In this document: one piece after another, positions 1 through 9,573 of the stretch
Layout: every line of letters begins with the position of its first letter
Position numbering within the stretch: position 1 is the first letter of the stretch
From: Aurantiochytrium sp. KH105
Taxonomy: Eukaryota > Sar > Bigyra > Thraustochytrida > Thraustochytriidae
Length of the DNA stretch: 64,000 nucleotides
Assembly (NCBI GenBank): GCA_003116975.1
Contig: BGKB01000153.1
Coordinates: forward strand, 1-64,000
Reading direction: 5' to 3'
Program-made: the position numbers and the translations under genes
Notes under the pieces: generated by a model
Database searches by the model: none
What the model was told of the DNA's origin: nothing
What the model saw: only the letters and a program-made list of their open reading frames with translations

Positions 1-2
1 AG

Positions 3-602
3 GCGCGCATGGCGGAGGTGGCGGCGAAGGCGAAGGCTTCTTCTTCTTCTTCTTCTTCTTCTTCTTCTTCGTCGTCGTCGTCTGCTTCTGTTGCTTCTTC
101 GTTGGCGACCTTGCAGCCTCTCCTGGACGCTCATTTCCTCGCTGCGCTGGATGCCTTGCAGGCCCTGCACGGCTGCGGCGTGCTGCATGGCGACATCGCT
201 GCGCGGAACATTGTCGTGCACCCTTCTCGCGGCGTGAAGTTCATTGACTTCGAGATGTCGGAGGAGTGCGATGACCCGGACGCGTTTGAGAACGAGGTGG
301 CGGCGCTCTTCTCGCTTTTCAACCAGACGCCGGAGAGCGCGGCGGCCTTGGAGGCGTCTGCAGCCTTGGAGGCGTCTGCAGCCGGCGCTCCTGGTCTGCT
401 GAAGAAGAAGAGGTCCTGGCGCTCGTTGCTGCCCTCTCTCTCGCGCCGGCGCAAGTCCGCCGCTCACGGGGACGACGAGAGCAGCAGCAGCAGCGGCGCC
501 CTCGAGACTTCGGGCAGCGAGGGCGGCAGCAAGCAGAGCAGGAGCAGCTGGAGGAAGAAGAGGACGAACATGCCTGGCTCTGACTCTCCTTATTCCGCGT
601 GA
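3..602 (+). CDS. Kinase-like protein, C-terminal part (runs off left edge)
   Basis: The frame is open to the window edge; the first ATG inside the window is at 9, so the real start may lie upstream. A serine tract encoded by a TTC/TCG run is followed by a short stretch of protein kinase fold: HGDIAARN resembles the catalytic loop (HxDxxxxN) and FIDFE, about 20 residues later, takes the place of DFG. The lobe is very short and is followed by a low-complexity, basic and serine-rich tail with a repeated LEASAA segment. Loops of the HGD type with DFE occur in atypical eukaryotic kinase-like families of fungi and oomycetes; activity cannot be judged without the N-terminal lobe. It converges on the next gene, 116 bp away. 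Confidence 0.5.
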   Translation, partial: ARMAEVAAKAKASSSSSSSSSSSSSSSASVASSLATLQPLLDAHFLAALDALQALHGCGVLHGDIAARNIVVHPSRGVKFIDFEMSEECDDPDAFENEVAALFSLFNQTPESAAALEASAALEASAAGAPGLLKKKRSWRSLLPSLSRRRKSAAHGDDESSSSSGALETSGSEGGSKQSRSSWRKKRTNMPGSDSPYSA

Positions 603-718
603 CGAAGCGCGATGCTTTAATCAATCAGAATCAGTCCAGCCAGCAAGCTTGTTCTGTTTTCCTTCTTTCATTTCACATCAATAAGATTGTTTTTGTTTTT
701 TGGTTATGTTTCTTGGTC

Positions 719-1777
719 CTACTTGGGCGCGACGCCTGCGTTTTGCATGGTTTCGAACCGCTTGGCGTGCCTGGTGCGGATGTCCTCGCGCTCTGCCGCG
801 ACGTCGATGGCGGGCGAGTTGGATGCAAAGCGCGGGTCTTCGTTGATGGCGGTTTGCCTGAGCTTGCTGGCGCGTTTGGCCTCGTTTTCGAAGAGGTCCA
901 TGATCTCGGCGAGCTTGTGCGGGTCGGCGTGGATGCCTCCGAGGTTGGTGTTGACTTCGAAGGCGTCTGCTTCCTTTGCGCCTGCGCCTGGGGGTGCGCC
1001 CGTGGGCTCTGCTTCGGACTTGAAGACGTTCCCGAGCGCCCGCATGTACTTGTCCTGGTCGAAGGCCTTGTCCACGCCTCCGCGCAGGGCCTGCATGAGG
1101 TCTGCGTGGGAGAGGTCTTGCAGGTTGGGCGTGACGATGGCGCCTACGTTGGGGTAGGTGTAGTCTGGGTTGGGATAGCCGATGAAGGCGTTGCTGCCTC
1201 TCGCGGCGTGGTTGGGTTTGACGCTCCAGGCGAGCTCTCCGGGCCTGCCCGTGCCTACTGTGGTCCTGTCGTCCCAGGCGAGGGGGTGGATCTGCATTTT
1301 GGCCCAGTCGTTGAGCGGCTCGGGCCGGCTCATGTCTTCTTCGGACTGCGCGCTCTTGCGGCCGGGCACGCGCGTGGAGACTTCTCTGCGCTCGTTTTCG
1401 TCGTCAACGCGCGTCTGCAGCGCGCGGTGGAAGATGGGCCTGGAGTGCTGCGAGGGCAGCGGCGTGCGCACCATGACCTCCTTCTCTCCGGCCTGGTCCA
1501 TGAAGATCTGGCCGAAGTCCGTCTGGGAGGCGGGGATGGTGCCCATCTGGTTGACGACGCCTCTGCCGACGCCGCTGCCGACGCCGCCGCTGCCTGCGGA
1601 GGACGTGACGGCAACGGGCACAGACCTGCTGCTGGCCACCGGTTGCTGCTGCAGCTGCTGCTGCAGCTGCTGCTGCTGCGCGCCTGCGGCGCCGCCGGAG
1701 AGGCGCGTCTGCTGCATGCTGCGGCGCTGGCTCGCCCGGGTGCGCCTCCGCTGTTCCCGCCGCGAGCTCTTGAACAT
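719..1777 (-). CDS. Conserved-looking hypothetical protein, 352 aa
   Basis: I do not recognise this protein. The frame continues upstream, but the first part is only translated CT/GT microsatellite, so I place the start at the ATG at 1777 (MFKSSRREQ). The N-terminus is very basic, then Gln-rich (three short Q runs, residues about 35-50) and Gly/Val-rich. From about residue 100 the composition becomes that of a normal folded protein, with motifs such as LNDWAKMQIHPLAWDD and YPNPDYTYPNVGAIVTP, and a helical C-terminus. No signal peptide or membrane segment is visible. It is divergent from the small membrane protein at 2049, and the 271 bp between the two starts hold GA and GT dinucleotide repeats. 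Confidence 0.65.
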   Translation of the reverse strand: MFKSSRREQRRRTRASQRRSMQQTRLSGGAAGAQQQQLQQQLQQQPVASSRSVPVAVTSSAGSGGVGSGVGRGVVNQMGTIPASQTDFGQIFMDQAGEKEVMVRTPLPSQHSRPIFHRALQTRVDDENERREVSTRVPGRKSAQSEEDMSRPEPLNDWAKMQIHPLAWDDRTTVGTGRPGELAWSVKPNHAARGSNAFIGYPNPDYTYPNVGAIVTPNLQDLSHADLMQALRGGVDKAFDQDKYMRALGNVFKSEAEPTGAPPGAGAKEADAFEVNTNLGGIHADPHKLAEIMDLFENEAKRASKLRQTAINEDPRFASNSPAIDVAAEREDIRTRHAKRFETMQNAGVAPK

Positions 1778-1799
1778 GGCTGGCGATTTGGGCGATTTG

Positions 1800-1813
1800 G
1801 GCGTGTGTGTTGA

Positions 1814-1848
<35 letters not shown>

Positions 1849-1876
1849 TGTGTGGGTAAGTGAGTGAGTGTGGGTA

Positions 1877-1914
<38 letters not shown>
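1800..1914. repeat. GT and GA dinucleotide microsatellites between divergent genes
   Basis: An interrupted GT tract (about 1800-1830), a short GA tract (about 1829-1849), a TGAG/TGGG segment and a purer GA tract (about 1880-1914) fill the gap between two divergent starts. Such pyrimidine/purine tracts recur in other leaders of this window, and this one may belong to the shared promoter. Confidence 0.9.
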
Positions 1915-1916
<2 letters not shown>

Positions 1917-2048
1917 GCGCTGCTTTGGTTGTTTCCACTAGATATTTTCTCGCTGTCTTTTTGGTTAGGCAAAACGTGGGTTAGCTGCTTGGCTGCTTTT
2001 TGCTTGGCTGCAACGAGAGAAGAGAAAAAAGGCCGCCGAGACCGATCG

Positions 2049-2597
2049 ATGCCAGCCCGAGGGAGGAGAGGGCAGGATGGCGCGACGTTGGCGGCGGAGG
2101 AGGGCGGCTCCTCTGGCTCCACTGGCTCCTCTGGCTCCTCTGGCTCCTCTGGCTTCGACGCTTCTGTCGCTAGCTTCAATGCAGCGGTAGACCCTTTCCA
2201 CGTCCCGGCCGGCACGGATGCATCTGCTGCGAGCGACCGATGGTACAACTTGCGCATGTACTGGGGTCTGCTGAACGTGGTTTTGGTCCTGATGGGTTTC
2301 TACTTTGCCTACCGGTGGACGAACACGATCCTGGGCTCGAGTGCGGATGTGCGGCGCTCGCTGATCGGCGAGCCTTTCTACTCGTGGTTCGAGGGCAGCG
2401 AGAGCACCCTGACGGGCATGGTCGTCTTTTACCTTTGTTTCCGGCTCATCTACCTTGTGGTCTCGACTGTGTCTTGGGAGATGCGCATGGACCGCGCGCG
2501 GCGCGCGACGCAGGCGGGGCGCGATACCAGGCACGCACGCCAGGAGGCCGTGCGCGTCTCCAGGGCGCACTGGGTCTCTCCGACGCCCATGATTTGA
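2049..2597 (+). CDS. Small membrane protein with two transmembrane helices, 182 aa
   Basis: Start chosen at 2049 (MPARGRRG) because the upstream in-frame part translates the GA microsatellite into Arg-Glu repeats. The N-terminus is disordered and Gly/Ser-rich; residues about 20-35 are encoded by a 9-bp GGCTCCTCT tandem repeat at 2105-2152. Two hydrophobic helices follow, about residues 71-90 (YWGLLNVVLVLMG...) and 122-143 (TGMVVFYLCFRLIYLVVS), joined by a loop of about 30 residues. The C-terminus is strongly basic, which favours a cytosolic tail. No family was recognised. The stop is followed within 40 bp by a TAGGCCTA palindrome. Confidence 0.6.
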   Translation: MPARGRRGQDGATLAAEEGGSSGSTGSSGSSGSSGFDASVASFNAAVDPFHVPAGTDASAASDRWYNLRMYWGLLNVVLVLMGFYFAYRWTNTILGSSADVRRSLIGEPFYSWFEGSESTLTGMVVFYLCFRLIYLVVSTVSWEMRMDRARRATQAGRDTRHARQEAVRVSRAHWVSPTPMI

Positions 2598-2654
2598 TCG
2601 AATTTGATCAAATCAACCACTCACTCGCCAGTAATAGGCCTAGATCAGTAGTAC

Positions 2655-2702
2655 AAAGAATCAACCAATCAAAGAATCAACCAATCAAAGAATCAACCAA
2701 TC
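2655..2702. repeat. Three tandem copies of a 16-bp unit
   Basis: The unit AAAGAATCAACCAATC is repeated three times head to tail just before the CAAG satellite. It lies in the 3' flank of the small membrane protein gene. Confidence 0.85.
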
Positions 2703-2706
2703 AAAT

Positions 2707-2934
<228 letters not shown>

Positions 2935-3699
2935 AGACAGACAAACAAGCATCTGCAGACGAGGACGGTCGACGCAGCTCTATCCCGCGCCGGCCGGGAA
3001 TCTGGGGCCGACTGTCGGGGACGAAGGAAGCATTCCCGCTGTGCAGCTTTCGCAAGGCATTTTGGGGTACTACACGCCTTATAAGGCAGAACCTACGCAC
3101 GAAGGAAGACGCGCAGCGCAACAGGGACGTAAACCGATACAGGTTGTGGCAGATTGGGCCCAGCAAGACGAATCGTGACTGATGAGGAGGAGCAAGAACC
3201 TTTAAAGAAAAAGCGCGAGGCGATCAACAATTTGCATCTGTCAAAGAAGAGAAACTCTTGGTCGAACTTTCGACAGCAATGTTATGAGAGCGGTTCGATG
3301 GCACCAATTCAACAAAACCGCTTCATTGCACGGTCTATCCCTGGATTGGACATTGCGAACGACGGTGACGGAGACAAATACGAGACTTGAACGCACAGAA
3401 TTTTTCTTTGAGAAAAAGTAATAGGCCTAGATTTCATTGTGATCAGCAGGGAATAATGGTGGCGCATTTTGAAGACTTAGCTGTTGTTCGGAGAACCTTT
3501 GTTTGAAACAAACAAACAAAAAACACCGCAGCTGATGCCTTTACTTACCACGGTGGCAATCTCTCAGGGGTGTCAGACTGTGAGAGCGCAACATTTTGCG
3601 CCGCGTAGATCTATGCCGTTGAGACGCTCCCTTTTTCCTTGGAACACCTTCCACTCTCTTTCTCTCTTGTCGTATGAAGGTGTCCCTTTAGACCTACGC
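2935..3699. other. Gap without a recognisable gene
   Basis: This stretch between the CAAG satellite and the nuclease remnant is less GC-rich than the housekeeping genes. Short open frames exist (for example 3154-3390 on the plus strand, lysine-rich) but none carries a recognisable domain. A 16-bp sequence at 3417-3432 containing TAGGCCTA repeats one at 2630-2645. Confidence 0.5.
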
Positions 3700-4335
3700 A
3701 GACGTTGATGCAGCGAACAGCGATTCTGGAAAGTCGCAATCAGGATGTGCTCGGCGTAGCTCTTCGGGACCGGTGTGCGAGCCGTGGTCTGAGTAAAGGA
3801 TTGTGTCATCCAAAGCACGCAGATCGCGCCCATATTTGTCTCACGTAATGACCGCAAGACCAAAGACAAAGGGGACATTTTCAGCTTCAAAGATCCGGCG
3901 CGTGAGGTCGAGGTACTTCTGCGGCGCCTGTTCATTTACTTTTTTGCGTTTTTCTTTATCGTATTTTTTACCCTTCAAATGCTTGGTTTCTACGACCAGT
4001 GCAGCCCACTGACCCGCTATGCCGAGATGGCGTAGAAAGCAAAGGTCGCCTTGCCCCAAAGGTGTGCCTCGATCCTGTTTCAAGGGAAATTTATACTCCC
4101 AAAGCGAGCAAAGCCAGTCTTTCGGCGCACGCGCCGCAATTGAAGCTTCTTGTGCAGCCTCCTCTTCAAAGTTGCGCTTGCCGTTCATTATGCTCTTGTG
4201 CCTTGCATAGCTCAGACGCTTGGAGTAGCCCTGATGAATGGCCTCGGGCGTCTCGGCGAGGTGCTTTGAAAATCTGATTTCCACGAACTTTTGCATTTCC
4301 TTCGAATCGAGGAGATCGCGCAGCGTCAGCAACAC
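3700..4335 (-). pseudogene. Remnant of a Crinkler-type REase-superfamily nuclease domain (broken)
   Basis: The longest intact piece (3841-4335) reads like the nuclease domain often found at the end of Crinkler (CRN) proteins: a GDLCF motif, a beta strand ending in VVETKHLKG, which fits the D...ExK core of the PD-(D/E)XK superfamily, and then a basic helix KRKKVNEQAPQKYLD resembling the conserved helix after the core. Similar protein-like sequence continues after this piece, so the copy is broken at least once. No LxLFLAK-type header domain or NTPase domain was seen upstream. Assignment rests on remembered family motifs and is tentative. Confidence 0.4.
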
Positions 4336-5160
4336 GCTTGCTGCTGGAGATTATTCTGTCTCTTGGTGCGTCTTGCCGGGGCCGGCGGCATTGCTTGCAA
4401 CATGAGGCAAGCAACTGGATGACCAGCACGAGCCCATTTGTCTTGTCGCATATACCTCAACACCCCTCAGCACCACCAAAACTCGCGACGGCTACAGGCT
4501 CAGCCAAAGCTTGCGTTTGCAGCTGCGCGACCTTCGCGTCCGTCGCCAGGCTTGTGTCCGACCTAGATAGGTCGCCGCCTGAGTGACCTCGAAAAGCGAA
4601 CTACGCGCGTAGAAATCCGAAAAAGAATGCGCAAGTCAGGGTGTGCAGCCTGAGCTACGCAACTTGAAGAACCCGCCCGAGCTACGCAACTTGAATTTGA
4701 AGAACCCGCAGGAGCTGCGCAAGGCGAGCAGATTCGACTTGCTGCCTTTCTCTTTCGCCAGCAAACACCAGATCGGCACAGCGGGACGGTGGCCGCTGGC
4801 ACAACGCGCAGCGCGCCGAGCTGCACACGGGACTCGTCTGGACGGCGCGCCCAACCAGCCGCGGGCGGCGGCCTGCGACACGCACTCGACGAGTTGCAAG
4901 GGCGCGTGGCACTTTCTCAGGAGCTCATGCGCGGTGGTCGAGGGACAACTTACAGCGGGCTGGCTCCGGCGCCCGCAGGCGAGAAGTCTCAGACGAATGA
5001 AGAAGTCCAGGGGGCTGAAAGTGAGGTGCAAGGATCGACAGCCCGCACGCCAGGACGACGCCGGTATCCATCGTTCTTTCACTGGTTTTTCCGAACTCGA
5101 AACGAAAAAAAAACTCGAAGCGAAGAACCTCAAACCAATACGGCGAGCGCGCGTGTGACC
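4336..5160. other. Gap upstream of the orphan gene; short direct repeat
   Basis: No convincing gene. Around 4648-4720 a segment with GAGCTACGCAACTTGAA followed by GAACCCGC occurs twice, slightly varied, and a third partial copy follows. The frame of the downstream 624-aa gene stays open back to about 4789, but that part translates to a basic, low-quality sequence, so I treat it as leader. Confidence 0.5.
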
Positions 5161-7035
5161 ATGCGAGAAAGTGATTGCTTTCTCACGGAAATCCCCCCTC
5201 CTTCAAAAAAGCTCCCTGAATACTTGCTCGTGGTCCTCGACAAAGTTCTCCAGAAGAACCCGCGCATCTGTGAACGCATCCAAGGGTATTACGGAGGTTC
5301 GGAATGGCTGGAGGTCTACTCTGTCTCTAGCACCCGCGTCGATGCCTTCGCGGAGCGCTTTCCGATTGTAGACAAGTACAATTCTACCTTTGCAAGCGGT
5401 GAGCTTTACCGCCAGCACCCCTTTGAGAAAAAGCGCTACATCTGGATTAAGGAGTACCAACGCACCATTGACCTCGAAACCATGAGAGAAGCGGCCGTCC
5501 TCTTAGCCGACCTAGGCGCCAAAGTTGTCAAGATTACCTCTTTGCCAAGTAACAGGTTCAGGACAAGTTTGACCTCGGAAGTCGCCGTATATAAGCCTCA
5601 CGTCCGTGATACGCGCCTGTACTACCTGAGCGGCCTGCAGTTCCCCTGTGTTCAAGATATCGCGCGTCATTTGGAAAATGAGCAGACCAATTTCAAGTCA
5701 TGCTCAGTCAACTTTTCAACCCAACAGATGATCGAGTCTCAGTTGAAACTCCAGGCCCATGTGGACAGTGTCGTCGGTGGCGGCGTCGGCGTGAGCTCTA
5801 CACCAGGATTTCCAACGCTTCAGGAGTTCGATTACATGCTGCACGTTGAATTTTTGGATAAAAAAGCTTTCGCGAAGGCACGTGAATGGGACCCCTTGCC
5901 GAGCAAGCGCGCTGTCGAAGTAGCTTGTAGGTCGCTTTCCAATCTGGCGTCACAGCGCGCGCAACATTGGTCTGAGCGCCACTCGTACCGCGAGGACTTG
6001 CGAGTGCTTGGCGTGGACAGCAAACCCATGGACGAGTGGCTTAAGAATTGCGATGGTGTCAACACCATGCCGGAGTTTTTTCGCGCCGAGGGACTCTCGA
6101 ACGTGCTGTACGTGCCTCTGGTACTTTATGGGCCATCGGGATGCATTAACACAAGTGTGCTCTTTACGTGGCACGTTGCAGTAACGAGAAAAATTAAGAC
6201 GCTTCACGATATAGACGCGTGGGATATGTGGGATGCAATGATCGGCGCTGGCAAGAGGCGTGGGCAGAGTCGCAAGAGGTACGGAACCTTCATGCAGAAC
6301 GTTCGTTTCGACCCGCGCGCTAGCGGCCTGACGAGCTTTGCCACTGGTAATCGCGGCGTGCATAACGATGAGCAGTACGAGCAGATGAGCGAAAAGGACG
6401 TGGCGAAGCTGCTTGTGTACGACACGCCGGACGCGGCGACACTTGATCGTGATGTCAATGGAACCAGGTTTCCGTTTGGTCTACGTATCCTCATTCTTGA
6501 CGGAAACATGGTGAACCAGCTGCGCAAGGAGCGTAATGCGCGTGAGGCAGGAGAGCCTGGCGATTTGTCTGATCAAGATTATGCAGACTTGGAGAAGAGA
6601 TGGGGCAAGACGTCTGAGCTCGTCGGGCCTGAGCGTCCGTCTGCCCCGGATGGTGTGCCTATTGTGATCGGTCTCGATCACTACCCTCCTATAGCGTGCG
6701 TGCTCAAGTTCGACTCCGAACCCGTTGACGATGTGCCAAAGGATGACGAGCGCGCAGCTTGTGTTGCAATCGTGAAGTCAAAGCTGGGGATAACCAGAGT
6801 TTGGCCGCTTCGAGCGCTACATGCGCCAGACACCGCGAAAGAAGCGGAAGAGCTCACTCGATATTATGAAAAGAATGCAAAGGAGCTCAAGGTGCGTGTG
6901 AAGAGACTTGATAAGGTAGCCACTGAGGCCGTCAACGTCCTCAACAAACTTTTCCTTTTCATCACCGAAGTCGAGTTCGACCTGCGTCAGCAAGCCGAAA
7001 GGGCCGAAGAGTCAAAAATCAAACCGATGCTTTAA
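5161..7035 (+). CDS. Orphan protein, 624 aa, function unknown
   Basis: I do not recognise this protein. Start taken at 5161 (MRESDCFLTEIPPP), where normal protein composition begins; an earlier in-frame ATG at 4789 is possible. The sequence is well mixed, globular in composition and free of low complexity, with segments such as LPEYLLVVLDKVLQKNP, RFPFGLRILILDGNMVN and IVIGLDHYPPIACVLKFD. The last 80 residues are predicted helical and coiled-coil-like (EELTRYYEKNAKELKVRVKR). There is no signal peptide or membrane segment and no intron. Codon use is visibly less GC-biased at third positions than in malate synthase or kinesin. It lies in an accessory-looking stretch next to a Crinkler-type nuclease remnant, which suggests a lineage-specific or transferred gene. 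Confidence 0.7.
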   Translation: MRESDCFLTEIPPPSKKLPEYLLVVLDKVLQKNPRICERIQGYYGGSEWLEVYSVSSTRVDAFAERFPIVDKYNSTFASGELYRQHPFEKKRYIWIKEYQRTIDLETMREAAVLLADLGAKVVKITSLPSNRFRTSLTSEVAVYKPHVRDTRLYYLSGLQFPCVQDIARHLENEQTNFKSCSVNFSTQQMIESQLKLQAHVDSVVGGGVGVSSTPGFPTLQEFDYMLHVEFLDKKAFAKAREWDPLPSKRAVEVACRSLSNLASQRAQHWSERHSYREDLRVLGVDSKPMDEWLKNCDGVNTMPEFFRAEGLSNVLYVPLVLYGPSGCINTSVLFTWHVAVTRKIKTLHDIDAWDMWDAMIGAGKRRGQSRKRYGTFMQNVRFDPRASGLTSFATGNRGVHNDEQYEQMSEKDVAKLLVYDTPDAATLDRDVNGTRFPFGLRILILDGNMVNQLRKERNAREAGEPGDLSDQDYADLEKRWGKTSELVGPERPSAPDGVPIVIGLDHYPPIACVLKFDSEPVDDVPKDDERAACVAIVKSKLGITRVWPLRALHAPDTAKEAEELTRYYEKNAKELKVRVKRLDKVATEAVNVLNKLFLFITEVEFDLRQQAERAEESKIKPML

Positions 7036-7308
7036 GTTAAAAAGGAAGAAGGAGACGCCTTGCTGCTAGGCCTACTATGCTGCGAAGTGGTCCCATTCAT
7101 CCATGATTGCACGTCACTTGGAAATTAGTTCTCAAATTTTCCAAATATTACTAATTTTCATGAAGAGAGTCCATTCACGATCTCTGATTTGTCAGTCCGG
7201 CCGGCTTTTCAATTTGTTCGCTCTTTGAACCCTCAGTCAGTCCGCAGGAGCTGCAAAGGTCGTGACGCGCTGATTGTAGTAGAGTGTGAGCAGACTATAA
7301 TGCTTGAT
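7036..7308. other. 3' flank of the orphan gene
   Basis: AT-richer intergenic DNA with a TAGGCCTA palindrome at 7067-7074, about 30 bp after the stop. No gene is seen. Confidence 0.5.
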
Positions 7309-8080
7309 TTATGCCAAGAAGCCAAGCAGTCGGGACTCAGGAAAAACTGCAGAGCGATGCGGGCAGAACTTCTTCGAATAAGAGCGAGAGACATGTGCAA
7401 TACATTCAATCTTTCCATTTCGTGATAGCCACGAAGCGGATTTTCTTTTACATTTCGTCACATCATCTTCTTTGTCTTCAACCTCTGATCCAATAGTCAA
7501 AAGCTTTTTGAGATAAGTCCTATTTATCATTCTGAATTCGCTGTGTAAGCGAATTATCTCCCAGGGACACGAACCTGTTTCGATGACATATGATGGCCGC
7601 GTCCGAAATTTCTTGAGCTTCATGAGCACGAAGCTTGAAGTCCATGTCATGCGTCCATCTTTTGTTGGCGCCAGTACTGGTGAGCCATAGTTTCGGGGCA
7701 TCGTAGAATATCAATGCATGCAGAGCGCTTCGTTGGCCCTCCGCCAAACAGAGATCAACCTGTCCTCACGCCTTGCGCAAAACTCTGCCAGCTCTCTTTC
7801 CCAACCGAATCCATCTGTCCACTGTGTGGGTGACACGTGTCGCATCATGATCACCGACGGTAGCGGCAACTGTAGAGTAGAAGGTATTGATCTTGTCCAG
7901 TTTTCCCTCTCGGCCCCCTGCAGTACTGCAGGCTACCTCCAAGGCCCCGTCCATTCACCTCAGCTGCGTCGCATCACCCGAAGTTTTGGACGATGTCAAA
8001 GCCAGCCTCGCCCAGCGCGGAGTCCAGTCTCCTCGCGTGTGGGGCGCAGGCCACGTCCTCCAGGTTTTTCAGTACCCAGA
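7309..8080 (-). pseudogene. Decayed coding remnant, family not recognised
   Basis: On the minus strand several protein-like pieces lie in series in different frames, for example ALHALIFYDAPKLWLTS (within 7520-7747), a piece starting near 7954 containing KINTFYSTVAATVGDHDA, and a piece near 8060 containing WVLKNLEDVACAPHARRLD. Each looks like real protein, but the series is interrupted several times. I cannot name the family. It lies in the same accessory stretch as the orphan gene and the nuclease remnant. Confidence 0.35.
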
Positions 8081-8105
8081 ACTAGTTTCTGGTTACCGCG
8101 CAACC

Positions 8106-9573
8106 CAAGCGCAAACTAGTCGCGGCTGTGCGGCGCAGCGCGGATCCAAAGTGGCGCGTGGCGCTTGTCGCGGTGACCTTCCCCCGCCGCCGGCGGCCCC
8201 GCACACAGCGGCGCCGCAGCGCGCAGCCCTGCGCGCGCGGGCGGGCAGGCGGCGCCGCGCTGCGCCACAGCAGGCCGAGGCCAGGGCAGGGCGCGCAGTC
8301 CATCACTGTGAGCGGCAGAGGCCGCGAGGCGAGGCGAAGCGCGGCGCGGCGTCAAGCATCTCGCAGCAGCCAAACCCGGTTCGCCTATACCTGCCCGCGC
8401 GCCCGCCCGACACCGCGTGTCGAGAGCAGCGCGAGCCTGAGCTGCAGCCTGGGCTGCAGCACGGGACCGAGCGCCCGAGCGCCCGAGCGCTGGACCGAGC
8501 GCCTGAGCGCGAGATCGAGCGCGAGACCGAGCGCGAGAGACGGACGCGGAAAAAGCTCATTCATCCATCGGCGCTGGACGCGGACCCTCGCGTCGCGTCG
8601 AGTCGCGCCCCCTCCCTCGCCAGCTCCCTCGCTCGCTCGCCGCCGCGAAGGAGCGCGAGGCTTCTCGCGCCGCCGCGGCCGCCAGGTTTCAAACCTCGAG
8701 CTCGAGCTCGACCTCGCGCACAAGCTCAAGCACTCAAGCACGAGCACAAGCACAAGCTCAAGCACGCGACCAAGGAGCAGCCGCGCCAGCCGCACCAGCG
8801 TAAATCCAAATCCAAGCCGCGCTCGCTCGCGTCTTCTTCGCGGCCACGCGCACGGCGAGCTAGCTTCCCGCGCCGCGCCTCTCCGCGGTTCCGCGCCTCG
8901 CGCCTCGCGCCTTCTTCCGGCGCTCCTCCCTCCTCGCGGCCGCCCGCGTCCTCGCCGGCCTCGTCGTCGCGCACACGTCCCTCCCTCCCTCCCTGCCTCC
9001 CTCCCCTTAAGAAGCGCCGCGGACCGAGCTGTCCGCCTCGACGCCGCGGGAGCCAGACGCGGCGACACAGACGCGCGAGCGCAGCAGGCTGGCTGCGGCT
9101 GCAGCTGCAGCTGCAACGCCCTCGGCGCCGCGAGTACGCCAACGGCAGGCGCGCGAGCGTGACGAACGGACGGCGCCGCGCTACGCCGCGCTACGCGAGT
9201 GGTGTCGTCGGGCGTGACCTCGTGCGAGCAAGGCGCCGTTAGCGCGCGAGCTGGCTGGTCGCGGCCGGCGCGTACAAAGACCCCCTCCCGAACGAAGCGA
9301 GCAAGGGCGTCAGGTGCAGCAGGGTCGAAAGCAAGCAAGCGAGCAAGGAAAAAAGGAAGCGAGTGCCGATAGGCTCTCGGACGATCCAATTGCCCCTCCC
9401 CTCGCCTGGCTGGGTGTTTCTCCGCACTGGCCTCTCGGACGGACGCACGTTGCGCAGACCCGCATCGCACGTCGGAACAGCGGAAGCAGAAAGAGAGCGA
9501 GTGAGAGACAAGAGAGACAAGAGAGACAGAGAGAGAGACCACGTAGGGAGGCGAAGGCAAACAGACGAGCACA
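8106..9573. other. GC-rich low-complexity leader of the CIPK-type kinase gene
   Basis: About 1.5 kb of CG-, CGC- and CT-rich sequence with short repeats (for example CACAAGCTCAAGCA around 8720-8765 and CTCC repeats near 8980-9005). Long open frames on both strands here are Arg/Ala/Ser-rich artefacts of composition. It probably holds the promoter and 5' UTR of the kinase gene. Confidence 0.6.

Noticed and set aside
4789-5160. N-terminal extension of the 624-aa orphan
   Set aside because: The added 124 residues are basic, repeat-derived and unlike the rest of the protein; the downstream ATG at 5161 is more likely, though not proven.
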